From contig NC_018395.1 of the NCBI RefSeq assembly GCF_000208865.1, positions 4,450,839 to 4,514,838 on the forward strand: DNA of 64,000 bases. Reading direction: 5' to 3'. Of this stretch, positions 35,027 to 48,090 are shown one piece after another. The notes beneath the pieces are model-generated. The model was not told the DNA's origin. It searched no databases and saw nothing but the letters and a program-made list of their open reading frames with translations. The stretch comes from Neospora caninum Liverpool (lineage: Eukaryota > Apicomplexa > Conoidasida > Eucoccidiorida > Sarcocystidae). The stretch's first letter is position 1. Each line of letters starts with the position of its first letter. The position numbers were made by a program, and so were the translations under genes.

Positions 35027-36726
35027 AAACGGGGGTTTTTCGTTTTTTGAGCGAAGTCTCGTCCCTGACAAGGATACGTGATCGCGAGCAGTGAGTGCCC
35101 GGTTGCATCCGCAGTTCCCCTCGACAGAAATTTCCACTTGAAGACTTGTCCAAAGCTCCAGTTTCCCGAGAGACAGGCACGCCCCGAGCAGGCGCACACA
35201 GCTCACAAACCCACGCAGATCATCCACATGCATGTGACATTTGTAAATCTTGGCGAAGCTCTACCTTTCCGTTCCTTTCACACGTGAGCGACTCCTTCAT
35301 AGGGCCAAGGTTTTTAAGACACAGAAAACGCGCAACGGTATTTCTACCGGTCTGCCCAGTTTACAAAGGTTAGAGTTTTTACGAAAAGAGTGAGATGAGG
35401 TGGACGACTGCGGGGGGAGGTCAGGGGCTGTAGGGGAAGAAGCGTGTCCCGGACAGCGCGCCGACTGCAAAGCTTCGCTCGCGCGGCGGATCTGCTCGGG
35501 GGTCTGCTGCATGCAGTGTCCGCTCTCTCTCTTTCTCTAGCGCCTGGCTAAGCGTTTCGGGTTTTCTGAAATCGGATTTTTCTGAGGGAGTGAAACTGCG
35601 CCAAGTGTACGCTGGAAGAGCGAGAGCCTGTCGACTCTGTGCATAGAAGAGAAGAGATGTGTGGCCATTCGGACCCAGTTCACGACTGCGAGAGAGACAG
35701 CGGACAAGGAACGAACATGGAGAACCAGCCGCCGCGCCCGTCGCTCTCTCGCCACACTAGCTTCCACGAGTGCGAAAAAGCAGCGCCCTACCGCGGGGCC
35801 GAGGCGTTTCTGCCGCGTGGAAAACGTCACCAGCCCCAAAGACCCGCAGCCCGCAGAGAATGTCGGCGAGGGAAAAGAAAAGGACTGAAGTGTGCCGGCC
35901 CAGCAGAGATCGCGAGACACACTCCAGAAGCGCGGAGTGCAAACACCCAGAGACACAAAAGAGGAACACCCGCGCAATGAGATAGGGAAGACACAAAAAG
36001 AGAAAAAGCCAGGTGAGAGAGAGCATGGGAAATCAGAGAGATGGCAAAAGCAGAACGCGAGAGAGGTGGGGAAAGGAAAAGCCGAGTCTTTTTGCCGACT
36101 TGCTGGGCTCTGACGGAAGAAGCCCTTGCGCATGCAAGGAACAGAGGTACTCTATTCAAACGCGTCGCCGCGTACGATCCTCCCTGTTCTCTCATGAGTC
36201 TCTCCATTGAGGAACAAACTCGCCGACCCACAAAAAAACAAAAACATGTCCAAGGGTTTATGAGAACTGAAGATCGAGCGACACTAGGTTGCAGAGACGG
36301 AGACCTCGCGGGATGACGGAATTCGCGATTGGGAATCTCATCGTGTGCACCGGCTTGGGGTGATTTTCTGTCTCATTGAGTGGAGCAGAAACGAAAAAGA
36401 CTCTTCTCTCGAGAAGCCGCTTTCCGTCTTCTGTCCGGACCGGCGCCGCCCCTCCCCCCCCCCCCACCAAGGGCCCGCGTGTCTCCTCCCCCAGCGCGAG
36501 CGCGGTCGGTCTATTCGCTCTCATCTTCTCGTGCTGCGCGCTCTTCTGCGCCTCTCCTGTCTCACGCTATCTTTGCTCTCTCGCCTTTCCTTCCCTTCAA
36601 AAGCCGTCCTTCCTTGCCTACCCGCTCGTGTTTGACCCTCTTTTGTCTCCCTTCTCCACGTTTCTCTCGTCCTTCCTCTCCACCAGTTTCTCCCTCTTTC
36701 GCGCTCTCATCTCCACTTCTCGCGCC
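35027..36726. other. Convergent intergenic, CPSF160-like and EEP-enzyme 3' ends
   Basis: About 1.7 kb between two facing stop codons. Frames on both strands are open but show no domain and no compatible splice partner. A run of about 12 C residues lies near 36456-36468. The interval should hold two 3' UTRs. Confidence 0.55.
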
Positions 36727-39700
36727 TTACTGTCCGCGTTCGCCCTCGTCAGTGAGCAAGCAGTGAGCGTGGCAGCGCGCCTCTCCCGCCGCATCCGCGG
36801 ATGTGTCGTTTCTTCCTCCCTTGCTCCCCTCCGCCTGCGCGGCCGCGCCCGCACCTTTCACCGCTCGCTCTCCCTCGTCCTCCACGCTTCTCTCCTCGAG
36901 GTCTTCCTCGCCTTCTTCTTCGTCGGTGAAGACGGCGCCAGGAAGCCCGCAAAACAGATTCGCCTCCTTGAGCGCGATCACCATGCTCGGGCTCTGCGAC
37001 AGGGTGACGTCCACGCAGGATCGGCGCAGGGAGATTTTCAGCGCGTAGTGATCACTTAGTGTCACGAGCATGACTTGGCCGAGGCAGCCGAAGCAGCAGG
37101 CGTCTACCATAACGCGCGGCTCCCGCAGAAGAATCTCTCCCGAGACCGGGACAAAGTCGCGCAGAGCCCCCGAGAGGCGCTGCGGAGGCAAGAAGACGTA
37201 GTCGCAACGCAGGCCGTGACATCCCGCGTGGGGCCCGATCGAGTTCAGAGGGTTTTGAGGATCCCACGTGAAATCCTCCCTCGGAGTCCAGTCCTCATCT
37301 TCCTCGTCGTCGCGGCCTTGCGTCGTCACGCGCCCCAGCGACGCAGTCGAAAGCAGCGAAGACGCCCGGTACGCACAGCGCGGCACCGGCCCAGATCCAG
37401 GGCGCGTGGTGCGCTCCCCAGACTTTCGCCGCAACAGCCACTCCTCCGCGTCGTCTGTCGTCGTCGCCTCGGAGTCCTCCGCGCCGATCGCTGCGGAAAA
37501 AAGAAGAGAACGCGTGCAGGAAGAACGTGGAGAGACTGGGGGATGAAGCACATGACGTACAGAAGCACTGAAGACCGACGAGAGGGGACGGGAAGACGAG
37601 AGAATCACGGAACGGCGGGAGTGAACAAAGGGGGAAAAGGGAAAAAACGAGAGAAACGGCAGGAATCAGGGGAAAAATGATGGTTGGGAGGGGGTGGGAG
37701 AGGGTGACCGACGGAGAAGCGATTCGACACAGACTCACGCGAAGCAAAAAATACAGACGAAGAACGTCTAACGGCGGATGCCTCACAAGGCTAGACGCGT
37801 AAACCCAATCAAAGAAATGCAAATGCGAAGCCCTGGAGAAAAACGCCTGGCTATCACACAACACCAGACATATATAGATTGTAACTTTGTGAATGTATAA
37901 GGAATGGATTTGTGTCACTTACCGGATCCGCCTCGGCCTAGGCTTTCCCACCCTGCGGATCGTCGCGCATGTCTCACGTTCAGCTCCACTTGTTGGGTGG
38001 TGATGAGAGCCTCAGCGAGCAGGCGCTGCGGGGGGTCTGCGGCGGTGAGACCGTTCGACCCTGCGTCGCCTGTCGCCTGATTCCCTTCGCCTTCTTCGTC
38101 CGCATGTCCGCCGTCTCCCGTTTCCAGATCTCGGAGACTCGCCTTCCGATTCGAAGGCTTCTGTGCGTCCCGCTCGCCTGCCTCCGTGAGCGGTCTCGTG
38201 GACGGAGCGGCTGTCGATGCAGTATGCGCAGTCTGAGGCGTCAGCGGCGCCTCTCCAGAGTTCACATCGAACGGCGATGAACACCCCGGAAACGCCCCCA
38301 TTTCCACCGCCACGTGCGCAGGAAAAGCGCCGCTTCGCCCTGACCGAAGCAGAGCCTCCCGGGTTTCGCCTTTGCTGTCTCCGACCGGAAAGTCCCGCGC
38401 CCCACTGTCTCCGTTCGGGGGAAGCGGATGGTACCCGTCGCGCAGTTCTGCCTCGAGGAACTTCCTCGCGCGCTCGCCTCCGGAAATGCTCCGCTCTCGG
38501 CCTGCGTGTCCCGCAGCGCTGCTGAAGCCAAGCGGCTGCACTGTGCCTTCGAGCCCGCGTTCGTCTCCCTGTGGCATCGCCCGCATCTCCGTCTCCTCGT
38601 ACAGGTGAGTGCGCACGCCGTTGCTGCCGTCTCTCCCAGCTGCGTCTGTTGTCTGGCCTAGCGCAGTTCCGAGGCTCCTCGACCTCTGCGTTTGCGCGTT
38701 CGACGCCGGGTGCTGCGTCTCAGCTTGCCTCTCGCCGCGGTTTCCGGGACGATGCGTCGCCCGCGCGTGGGGGCCACGCACGTCGTCGGCGAGCATCCGC
38801 TGCTGAATTTTGTGTTGCTGGAGCAGGTGTTCGAGCTCGAGCCGAACCTGCCTCTGGCGTTCCTCGAGGAGGTCTGGATGCAAGTCGTGTTGCAGAAGCA
38901 TTTGCTGCTGATGCACGAGGTGGTGACGCAACAAAAGATCGCGGTTGCCGTGGACTTGCAGCCAGCAGTCTCGCCATCCCCGCTCCACGAAGGATTTGTA
39001 GTTGCTCGCGCACAGGTCCGGGGCTGCGAAGCACAAGACACCGCGCCGGAACGCTTTGTGAACGCGGAAGGCACGCAAAATAGCGAGGAAGGCAACAAGG
39101 AAGAAAGGAAGAAAGGAAGGAAGAAAGGAAGGAGAACGGCACGAAGGGAGACGGGGTGGGGAAGCCGGCATGGAGATGTCTTCGTAAGGAAACGAGAAGG
39201 TGCCCATAAGCTGTCAGGGCAGAACTGTGGAAGTGGAGTCGAAGTTGGTGGTTGTTTTTCGGGGAACGGGCAGAACCGTCCAGGAACTCAAGGCTACGGG
39301 TGAAGACGCCCGGCGAAAATGCCTGGTGCAAGGTTGTCTGAAGGTGGCTTTCGGACGCGCGCTGGGTCGTGCCCCGCCCACCTGCGTTGAGGTCACCGAC
39401 GACGAGGGGAACCTCTCCACGAATGCCTGCGTCTTCGCACGCACTGAGCACTTGCTGGATCTCCGCGCTGCGAAGCGCCTCCACGTACGGGGACTCGGGA
39501 TCAACCGCCCCGCTGGCTAAGTGAATGTTAAAGACGGCGACTGCGAATAAAAGGGGAGGGAGGCGCGGAGGCGGAAGAAAGGGAGACAAAAAGATAAAAG
39601 AGGGGCGCGACGAGAGGCGACGCCGTGTGGCGGAAAAGCGAGAGAAAACCAGCTGGGACAAAACGAGGGACGCGCCGGCGTGCATACGGGATTCCGAGAC

Positions 39701-41232
39701 GTTGGAGGCAAGACAGAGGGAGAAAGAGAGAAGAAAGCGAGAAGAGAGAAGGAAGAGAGACGGAAGAGAGAAGGAAAAGAGAAGGAAGAGGGAAACGAGA
39801 GCACGAGAGAAAACAGATGGAAAAGGACGAAACGCAGACGCACGCACAGACGAGAGAAGAGCGATGCCAAGAGAGACACAGCGGGAGAAGATAGGACTCT
39901 GACGAAGCATGCGCGATTTAGGGACGCAACGGGTCTCCGAGAAGGGTTCCGAGACGGAGGAAACAAGAGTCAAGAAAAGGCCGGGAGATGGAGGATGGCA
40001 AGAGATACAGCACAGTGCGAAAGAACAAGAGTGAAAAGTATGCAGAGAGACGAACGAAAAGTGGGACAGCTCCTTGGCCCCGCAAGGAAGGCTGAACAGA
40101 AAAACATCCTGCCAGAGAACGCTAGACACAAGGGAGAGGCGCAGAGGAGCGACCGCGGATCATTCTCTCTCTCGGCATTGTGGTGTTTTCGCTCGAGAAC
40201 AGAGAAGATCTTTTTTGTGACAGCTTTTGGTTCCTTGCGGTTGCCCGATCGCCTGTCTGCTTTTGCTTCTACCCCGCCCGCGTCCGTTTCCCGAGATTCG
40301 ATCCTTTTTTCTCACCGACACCGACGCCCGGAATGTCAATGCCGCACTCCAGCATGCCCTTTGAGCCGAAGAGTCTCTCGATGTTGGTGACCTGAACGGC
40401 GAAACGACATGTTCGAGAAAAAAGTGCAAAAAAGGTGGAGAGACCACCCGGAACGCACGTGCACACTCTCGGAAAAAGCAACCTCGAAAAACGGCCCCAT
40501 ATATAATATAGACATATAGATATAGATATCGATACATATATATATATATATATATTTATAGATATATAGAGAGACAGATAGATATCGATAGACAGAGATA
40601 GATATAGGTAGACAGAGAACTGGAGATATAGCGAGGTACAGTTCGAGAGGCGTAGACATAGATAGACACAGACAGGCATGCGCGAATATAGATATAGACG
40701 TAGATATGTTTTTTCACGGAGTGTCTCGTGGACTGCGGGGGGGAAAGGGGCGAGAGAACAGAATTGAAGGAGGAAAAAGACATAGGCGACGAAGCACTTA
40801 CGTCATGAAAAGGATGAAATCGTGTATGACGAATGGGGAAGCGACTCAAGACCATGAGGCCGTTGTGGAGCGCGAAGCGTCCGCCGGAGGTTCGCCTGCC
40901 TGAAGCAGCCAAGCGAAAGAAAAGTTGCGAAAAGATGTGGAAATGTTTGACAGCCGTTCGTGCCAAATCGAAACCTCTGGAGCGCCTCATGACGCCTCGA
41001 AGTGTCTCGTCAGCGAGGAACCTTCCGATATTAAAAGTGTCTCCGCCCAAGCCGTCCGATACAAACGACGAACACAAGCACAGAAACGCACGTTTGATTT
41101 TTTTTTTTCGTACACATACACACTAGGTATTTACGTAGATGAACGCAAGGTGCTATGATACTAAGGAAGTCATGGCATAACTTGATATACATGCACGCTT
41201 CTCCACATATACACGCATATATACACATATAT

Positions 41233-41274
<42 letters not shown>

Positions 41275-43578
41275 GAACTCTAGAAGCAAACTCTTCTGTA
41301 CAGAAGACTTGCTTGCACGTCTACAACTGCATGCATGTGCAAATACAAAAGAGAGATGGAAGTGGATCTAAGAAAGCGTGTGTGATCTGCGCAGGCGCTT
41401 TCGCTCACCAACGTAGGGGAAGACGTGGCGCATGGAATCGACGAGGAAGTCCGCGTGAATGTCGTCGTAGACTTCTTGAAGGCAAATGATGTCGCTGTTC
41501 GTGTCCAAGAGGGAAACTGCGACAACGTGGGGAAAAAACAGCGGCAAAATCATGTTCTAGCAAAATAACAGCCACATTTCTCGTGTCTCCTCTCTCTACG
41601 GCGCACGAGCGAGAGACGCAGAGACGACAGAACGAGGGCCGAGACCCGGGAGACGCGTAGAGAAAGGAAAGAGAATGAAGACAGGGGAACGCATGCTTCT
41701 CAAGACACCTGGCAAAGGCACACAACAGGGGGCAGCGCGGAGCAGATGTTTTTCTCTCTTTCCCAGAGAAGAGAGAGCCTCGGAGCGAGAGCGTCAAAGA
41801 AGAGCGCGAGAGCTGTTGTCGGCGGGAAGGGTTTCCTCTAAAGTGAAGGCACATTCGAACCGTCACGGAATTCGCGCAAACGGACACGCGTCTCGTCTGT
41901 CGGACTCGGGTCTTGGGCGGTCTGCTCTCTCTCCAAGCTTACTGGGAATGTGGCTGAGGCGTCTTCGCGTGAAAGGGGGATTCTGGTACACCTGGATGCC
42001 GCAAAGGCGGTACTCGAGCAGACCTGCATTGAAGGAGACGATGTTGATTGAATCGACTGGCGAGTTGAAGTCCATCGCAGGAGGGTCGGTTCCCACCACG
42101 CTGTTCAGGCGGGAGCTCGGCCCCAGGGAAGCAGTCGAGGTAGAGCCTCTCCGCGTGTAGGAGGGATAAAACAGTGCGTCCCTGCTGGCGTCAACCGGCG
42201 CCTTCGGGGACGAAGCAGCTGCATGCACGGCGGACGCGGAGAAACACAGACGAGGCGCTGGCGAGGCGGCGAGTGGCGATAGCACAGGCACCGAAGCGGC
42301 GGGCGTGCTGGGAATCTGCGCAGGCGTGGAAGACGGAGGCGATGGCGGCGAGGACAAGGGACACTGGGAGACAGGAGCGCGACAAGGAGAGGGCGCACGA
42401 ATTGCAGGAATCGACGGTCTCGTTGTGCGCTCTATTCCCGAACACGGAACTGCGAGAAGCGAAGGCGGCTCGGAGGCGAAGCTGAAGGCGTCACTGGACG
42501 CGTCGGGCGGCCCCAGCAAACTGGCGCGACGAGCGGCCGGATGAGGAGGCGAGAGGGCGAGAACGAAGCGAGAGAGTTCCTCGGGGAACACAGGCGGCGA
42601 GGAGGGAAACTCTGACGGGGAGAAAGGCGAAGAGGCAGATGAAGAGGGGAGCGCACTTCCAGACCCAGCTGTGTCGCTGTCAAAGAGAAGCGGCGAATCT
42701 CCGCGGGGGAGTCGCGTTGTCGCGGAGACATTTGCGACGAAGGAAGGCGAAGGGTCTTGTTCGGGACACTTCGGCTCTTCCTCTGTGTGACTGGCCGCAA
42801 AACGGGGAAACGCAAACCGTGGCTTCGTGGCCGTGACGTCGGTTTGCGCTGTATGTACACCGGAGCAGTAGACGCCCCTCACCCCAGGGTCAGGGCTCGG
42901 AGAGGAATTGCCACGACCCGAACTGCGGGGGCGGTTGGAGGATTCCTCCCTCTCTCTGGATCTTCGAGATGGCGGCGAACAAAATGGAAATCCTTGCCCT
43001 TGCACAGCACCAGAGAAGACATTCTCTGCAGGTTCTGCTGGACACGTTGCTGAGCCCGGTGGCCAGAAGGCAGTGCCTGGCAACTCTGGGCAGGTTCTTT
43101 CCTGACTTCCCGTCTCAACAACGACTTCCACAGACGAAGACGGCGGGACAGAAAACGGACTCAGCTTCACCGGCATGCGAGGAATTCCTGGAGCTGCCTC
43201 CTCTGCCAATTGACTGCAGCCGTTTCCATCACAAGCCGCGAAACCTGTGTCTGACGCGGTAGAGGCGGATCCGTGGAGAGGCAGGTCGCCGAGTGAAGGG
43301 CGCTTTTCCCATGTACATACACCAGACGTCACGTTTGCCCGCCAATCGAAACCGGCCGCTACCGGGAGGGGATGAGAAGACGTTTTCTCCTCGCTCGAAG
43401 AATGAACGGTCGCCTCTCCATATTCACAAACTCTTGCTTTCTGGCAGTTCCGCTCGAAGGAAGCGGGACTCTCGTCCGTACTCTGCGTAGAGAGCAATCC
43501 AGGGAGAGGCAGGCCGAGTTCTGGAGCCGCTCCTCGGGCACGGTCTTCTCTTTCTCTGCTCCCTGGTGCATGCGCCAT
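36727..43578 (-). CDS. Neutral sphingomyelinase-like phosphodiesterase (EEP fold)
   Basis: Seven exons, minus strand: 43578-41943, 41516-41409, 40899-40802, 40391-40316, 39540-39382, 39023-37923, 37490-36727; 3,942 nt, 1,313 residues, phases consistent. After about 510 disordered residues comes an endonuclease/exonuclease/phosphatase domain: INIVSFNAG (Asn517), DIICLQEVY (metal-binding Glu560), HNGLMVLSRFPI then FHPFHD (593-613), AVFNIHLASG (His646), VVGDLNA (Asp689, Asn691), RCDYVFLP (Asp1157), LSDHYALKI (Asp1206, His1207). The full catalytic set is present. The HNGLMVLSRFPI..FHPF wording is closest to neutral sphingomyelinase/ISC1, which cleave phosphosphingolipids to ceramide and a phosphorylated headgroup. 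About 330 disordered or Gln/Glu-rich residues lie between SFVERGWRDCW and WDPQNPLN. No clear membrane span is seen. The in-frame ATG at 43578 is the first in exon 1. Substrate is inferred; another EEP phosphatase remains possible. Confidence 0.82.
40500..40720. repeat. Degenerate TA/GATA-rich repeat in an intron
   Basis: A (TA)n core near 40533-40560 is followed by imperfect GATAGA-type units. It lies in the 40392-40801 intron of the sphingomyelinase-like gene. It is non-coding. Confidence 0.75.
41228..41271. repeat. (TA)n microsatellite in an intron
   Basis: About 20 TA dinucleotides in the 40900-41408 intron of the sphingomyelinase-like gene. Confidence 0.9.
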
Positions 43579-46500
43579 GCTTTTTAGATTCAGAAGGACC
43601 ACGCAAATCCAACATCAACTTTCGAGTCAATCCCCATACTAAGCATACACAGCTGTTCACGAACACGTACATAGAGACACCGTACAGTGCCACGGAAGAG
43701 CACATACAAACTACAAAACATGTGCTAGTTGTACGCACGTGTATACAGACTGACAGAGAGGCCTTCCGTACACCACGTCGCAGCGACGACTTTGCCTTCC
43801 TCTTTTGTGCCTCTTCGGAAGATCGCCTGCCTCCCCAACGCGGGGACGACAGTGAAACTTTCTACTGCAAACAGACTGCGTCTCTTAACACCATCTGAGC
43901 GGACAAGAAGGAACAAGACATTTTAAGGCTGGGCTGGGGGCTGCGCGTCCACGGTTCCCTTGTATTCACGGCGTACACGCAGGCTCCAGCGAGTAAGGAT
44001 CGTGGAGAGAGGGAGATTGGTTCGTCGGACACGGTGCGACCCTCGCTCTTTCTTGTGAATGCACGGCTCGGCGGCGACGAGGACGGCTGAGAGTGGGAGG
44101 GACAGGCCGATCCAAATCGTAGGAAAGGGAAAGGTCGCCTTCTTTTAACGAGAGAGGCTATCTGTGAGAGTCAGAAAAGCGAGTGTAACGGTCCGTTTCA
44201 GCCGCGCTCCCCTGCTGTTCGACGCTCAACCGGGGTACTCCCTCGGGAGGCAGCTCAGAGCACAAAGGGTCTCCCAAACGGGCGGTTTTTAACAATCGAA
44301 AGACGAGAGACGGCACGGGATAGATCCGCCGAATGGTTCGAACTGTAGGCGAGGACAGGAGGGGGAGCCAGAAGATGTGAGGTGAGGAATCAGCAAAAAG
44401 GGATGGCTTTAGCGCCGAAAGGTGCTCGATGCTTCGGGACAGGGATAGGCGAACGGAGACGGTAAACGGGGAAGGAAACAGGTGACGAAGGGAAGACGGC
44501 TGGAGAGAGGAGGTGCGTCGTTTTCTGACGATGGCAACGTTGTAAATAAACGAAAAACGATGGTTCGTACAAAAAGCCCGCCCGGAGTCGGCTACAAGAA
44601 GCTACAGGGAGCTCGTCGGCAGACAGGACAGCGTTCTCCGGAGTGGATCGTTGAGAGGTCAACCGGCCCGGAGGGGGGAGGGTGAAACCTTAAACAGTGA
44701 AATATCAAAACACGTCGCGTTTCTCACGCATCTTCCATTTTAATACAGAGTGGTGAATCACATAAAACCTTCAGACAAGAACCTACAGAAGACATTCTGG
44801 GGGGGTGCCTGTGAAAGTAACTCACAGCTCGAGAGGATCAAAGTCCTCATGTGGTTCGTACGGGACCGGATTCTCCAGAGGAGTTTCCGCGTACAACAGA
44901 AGCCTACCATGTCCTGGCTTTAAAAGCATGGGAGCGCCAGGGAAAAAACGGAACGGTTGAACTTAAAAACGGAAACTTCACATGCTCAACTGGCCAGCGA
45001 CCGCGATACCTTCCAGAGTAGATGCGCGCGAGGCGCGGTGCGTAAGAATTCTCGTTCTCCTGTCTCGACGAAAATGGAAGGTCACGGTGAAACGCGACGT
45101 TCGCACATAAAAACGGGCTTAAAAGTAAGAGGACGGGGAACGGCGTGAATATGAGGGCCGCATTTTTGCAGATAGAAGGACGGGTGGTAAAGAGTACAGG
45201 GTCTACAGAATTTGACCGTTCGAAAAAGGAAGACGGGAAGACGCTGGTACACTGCCAGGCGGGAGAGCGGGGGCATGCCGTGCCAGTGTCGCCTTTGAGT
45301 ACAAACCGGCAAACGCCTCTCCGCGTCAAAGATACACACATTTTCTACCTATACGCTAAAGAACGCGTGCGGTCTCTGGTTAGCACGCGGAGTGACCGGC
45401 TGTAGTTGTCTTTCTGATTTTATGCGTCAAAGTAAAGGATCCTCTCGGGACCTTGTCCATGTGCGCGCGAGGAGGGCGAAGGTTGTGGAGGGCGGGCTCT
45501 GACACACTCCGTAGGACGGAAATCCGAGTAAGCGCGGAATCGTCAATCCCCTATGCGGCGAAAGAACCTTCCGTAATGTGGACAAAGAGCGGTAGAAAAG
45601 GGACGAGACGGAGGACAATTGCCGCAGAGGGCAGCCCTTCAGAAAGGAATGTTCGCAGGAACCGTGCCAAGTTTTGCCGTCTTCCTGAGGTTGTGAATGT
45701 ACTGATTGAGAGAGGAACCGCAGCTCTAAAAACCCCGTAGGGTATTCCTCTTCCGGCGCTACGAAGGGAAACTGTGTCGAACCCAACATGAGGCGTTTAT
45801 CCTCGCTTTTTCACAAGGAATCAACTCACACTGGCTTTCAGCCAGCGCCGTTGACGCGGCGAACCACCAAGGATTCGTTTATCGCCTAGCGGGGCCTCAA
45901 AGTGTCTTGAGAGGGAGCACTGAGCAGGATTTGTTTCGTGCAGAATTCGATTGAATGAATAATTCTCTCTCGTGGGAAGATCACACAGTGTGCGGCATAT
46001 GCGCGCGCGTACGCGGCACAAACCAGCGTGGCCCACAGCGGCGCCCCGCAAATTCGTTGGTAAAATGCAACCCATGCATTTACGAAGGTGTTGAAACCAA
46101 ACTTTGTTCAATCAGAAAATGTCCACACTTGTACTGCAATGTCTGAACTCGAAATCTCACACGGACACGGTTCACAGCTGTCGTTCGAACCCAGTACCAT
46201 CTGGTTCGTAGGCACAACCCGCAACAAACACCATGTACAGTGTTTTAGCAAGCCACTGAGCAGAGCTGTTGCATCGAAGCAAAGAGTTTAGAAACTTGGC
46301 AGATCCCCATAGGAGTGGAAACCTGGCATCCGTTCAAATCATCGCTAAGGCGCGACACTCCTACCGAGATTCGAAGGCTGTGTCTGGTTCGTCGGCTCGG
46401 CGGTGGTGTTATAACTTCCTTGACACGACGTGGTGAGATATATCGACGCTCTTTTCATGTTTTGGTGAACTTAAAAGGAAGCGTACAGCACTCGCGTGAG

Positions 46501-48090
46501 CCTCCGCGGTGGTGGCAAACCGAAAGGTGGATTGCTCGGTCCCAAATGGCCATGGATATGGCGCAAACCTGTACTGTGCATTCGACGCATCGCAGCGTTA
46601 TGCCCCTAGTCCCAACTGGAAATAAAGCCTTTTACCACTTGCTCTGTGCGGCCCCAAAAACGCGTACACGAGCAACCAGGAGACCCTATCTTCGGTTCCT
46701 GTGTTTTAATGTAACGTCTTTTCTCCACAGGTTGTCCCGTTATGTTCTACCGACCCGCCTGCTTCAACGGCCATTCTAGAGACATTGAATACGGCATGTA
46801 GAGCTTCGCTTGTGACAAAGAGGGCTTGCAACTGGACTGGGTGAAACGAAACTGTCACTTAGTCATTCGAGTCCGGTAACCCCTGCCGGGTTTGGCAAGA
46901 CAACCGTCAATTAATCCGGGGCCCATTTGCTTCAGACTCGACATCATTCGCCCGATAGTTAGATCTGACACAGCAGACAGTGGACGACACACGGAGCACG
47001 AACTCCGCCAGAAAAACGTTGTACGCACAAAAAACAAGGTCACCCTCGCTACTACTACGATGATGCCTGCTCCTGCAAAAATGGAGGGTCCTCTATTTTC
47101 ACCACCATGTTCTCGTCGGGCTGCTTCGAGGTGTATAATTAATGCCTCTTCATTCTGGTATGATGAAAGGGTCACGTACCACTCAAATCTGTCGGGTACG
47201 CAGCGGCCTTTGACTTTCTTGGACAATAAACCGAAGCAATAGCATGTCTGGTTTGGCTTTGCGAGGAATAGCCGTAGAATTCTGAAGAGTTGTCGTCTTC
47301 CTGAACGTCTGCTATCAGTCAAACGAACCGGCGTTGCTGCACTGGCTGTGCGTGCTGAGCGTTCCACACGTAAACGCACTATCCTGCGCTGCTAGTCTCT
47401 TCTGCGCAAAGCAATTCGGAAATCCTAGCGGTGACTGACGCCAGCATGTGACACGCCGCTTGGAGGCAGCAGGCCAAGTATCAGCCGCCCACGGAGTTCC
47501 ACGCAGCGCGTAGTTTGAGACAAACAGTTAGAGCTATCCAAACAGGAGGTTCTCGAGCTCATAGCCAGAGGCTGTGAAACCGCCTACCAGCCCCCGGGGT
47601 GGGCACCCTAAAAGGCCAGCTTTTCGACACCGTCTAGGACCGGCTGAACCGGACCCTGTTTTCATGCCTCGTTTTCAGACCAGCACGAGAGAGGTCGTCG
47701 GGCGGCTCCGTCGAGTCAACTGACGCACTCAGCCTGATGACCCATGCTTCGTTAGTCACTGCCAGAATGAGTTTTTGAGGGGGAAACGTAGCTCCGCATC
47801 TCGATGAAAAAAGATGGTGATTACCAACCTATCAATTACCTGAAGAGTTTTCTAAAGACAGTGTTCACCTCGGACGCGTGGGGCCACATCAACCGAACCG
47901 GTCACTCGACGCCCCGCTGTAGGTTCTCCATATACCGATGGCGTCACTTTATTAGACCTAAACACAAACACGTGTATTTCGATATTTTATATGCAGTCCC
48001 CTGTGTAGTTGCATGTCACAGTGTGAATGCCTGTGCACATAAATATGTGGCTGTGAATGGAGCGCCAGTGTCTTCCACGCTGTGTTTCTG
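43579..48090. other. 4.5-kb interval without a supported gene
   Basis: It lies between the 5' end of the sphingomyelinase-like gene and the 3' end of the next minus-strand gene. The longest frames (44904-45341 minus, 145 codons; 46315-46779 plus, 154; 46855-47379 minus, 174) show no domain. The last two begin with GTG rather than ATG. I looked for chains of short exons like those at 5.9-7.6 kb and found none I could defend, but a small multi-exon or non-coding gene cannot be excluded. The left end should contain the promoter of the sphingomyelinase-like gene. Confidence 0.5.

Noticed and set aside
33648..35081. 477-codon plus-strand frame overlapping the last exon
   Set aside because: Alternate frame of the same low-complexity DNA, almost entirely Arg/Ser. 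The chosen frame is fixed by the splice phase at 30562.
33442..35199. 585-codon minus-strand frame opposite the last exon of the CPSF160-like gene
   Set aside because: Purine-rich codons read backwards as Ser/Arg. It extends past the real stop without any conserved motif.
44904..45341. 145-codon minus-strand ATG frame with one hydrophobic segment
   Set aside because: No resemblance, no splice support, and a length compatible with chance at this GC.
46180..46192. tRNA B-box-like GTTCGAACCC
   Set aside because: The flanking bases do not form a T stem, and no A box or acceptor stem was found upstream.
46315..46779. 154-codon plus-strand frame
   Set aside because: It begins with GTG, has no domain and irregular composition. 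Chance frame.
46855..47379. 174-codon minus-strand frame with a hydrophobic stretch
   Set aside because: It begins with GTG, has no ATG until late, no splice partner and no recognised motif.
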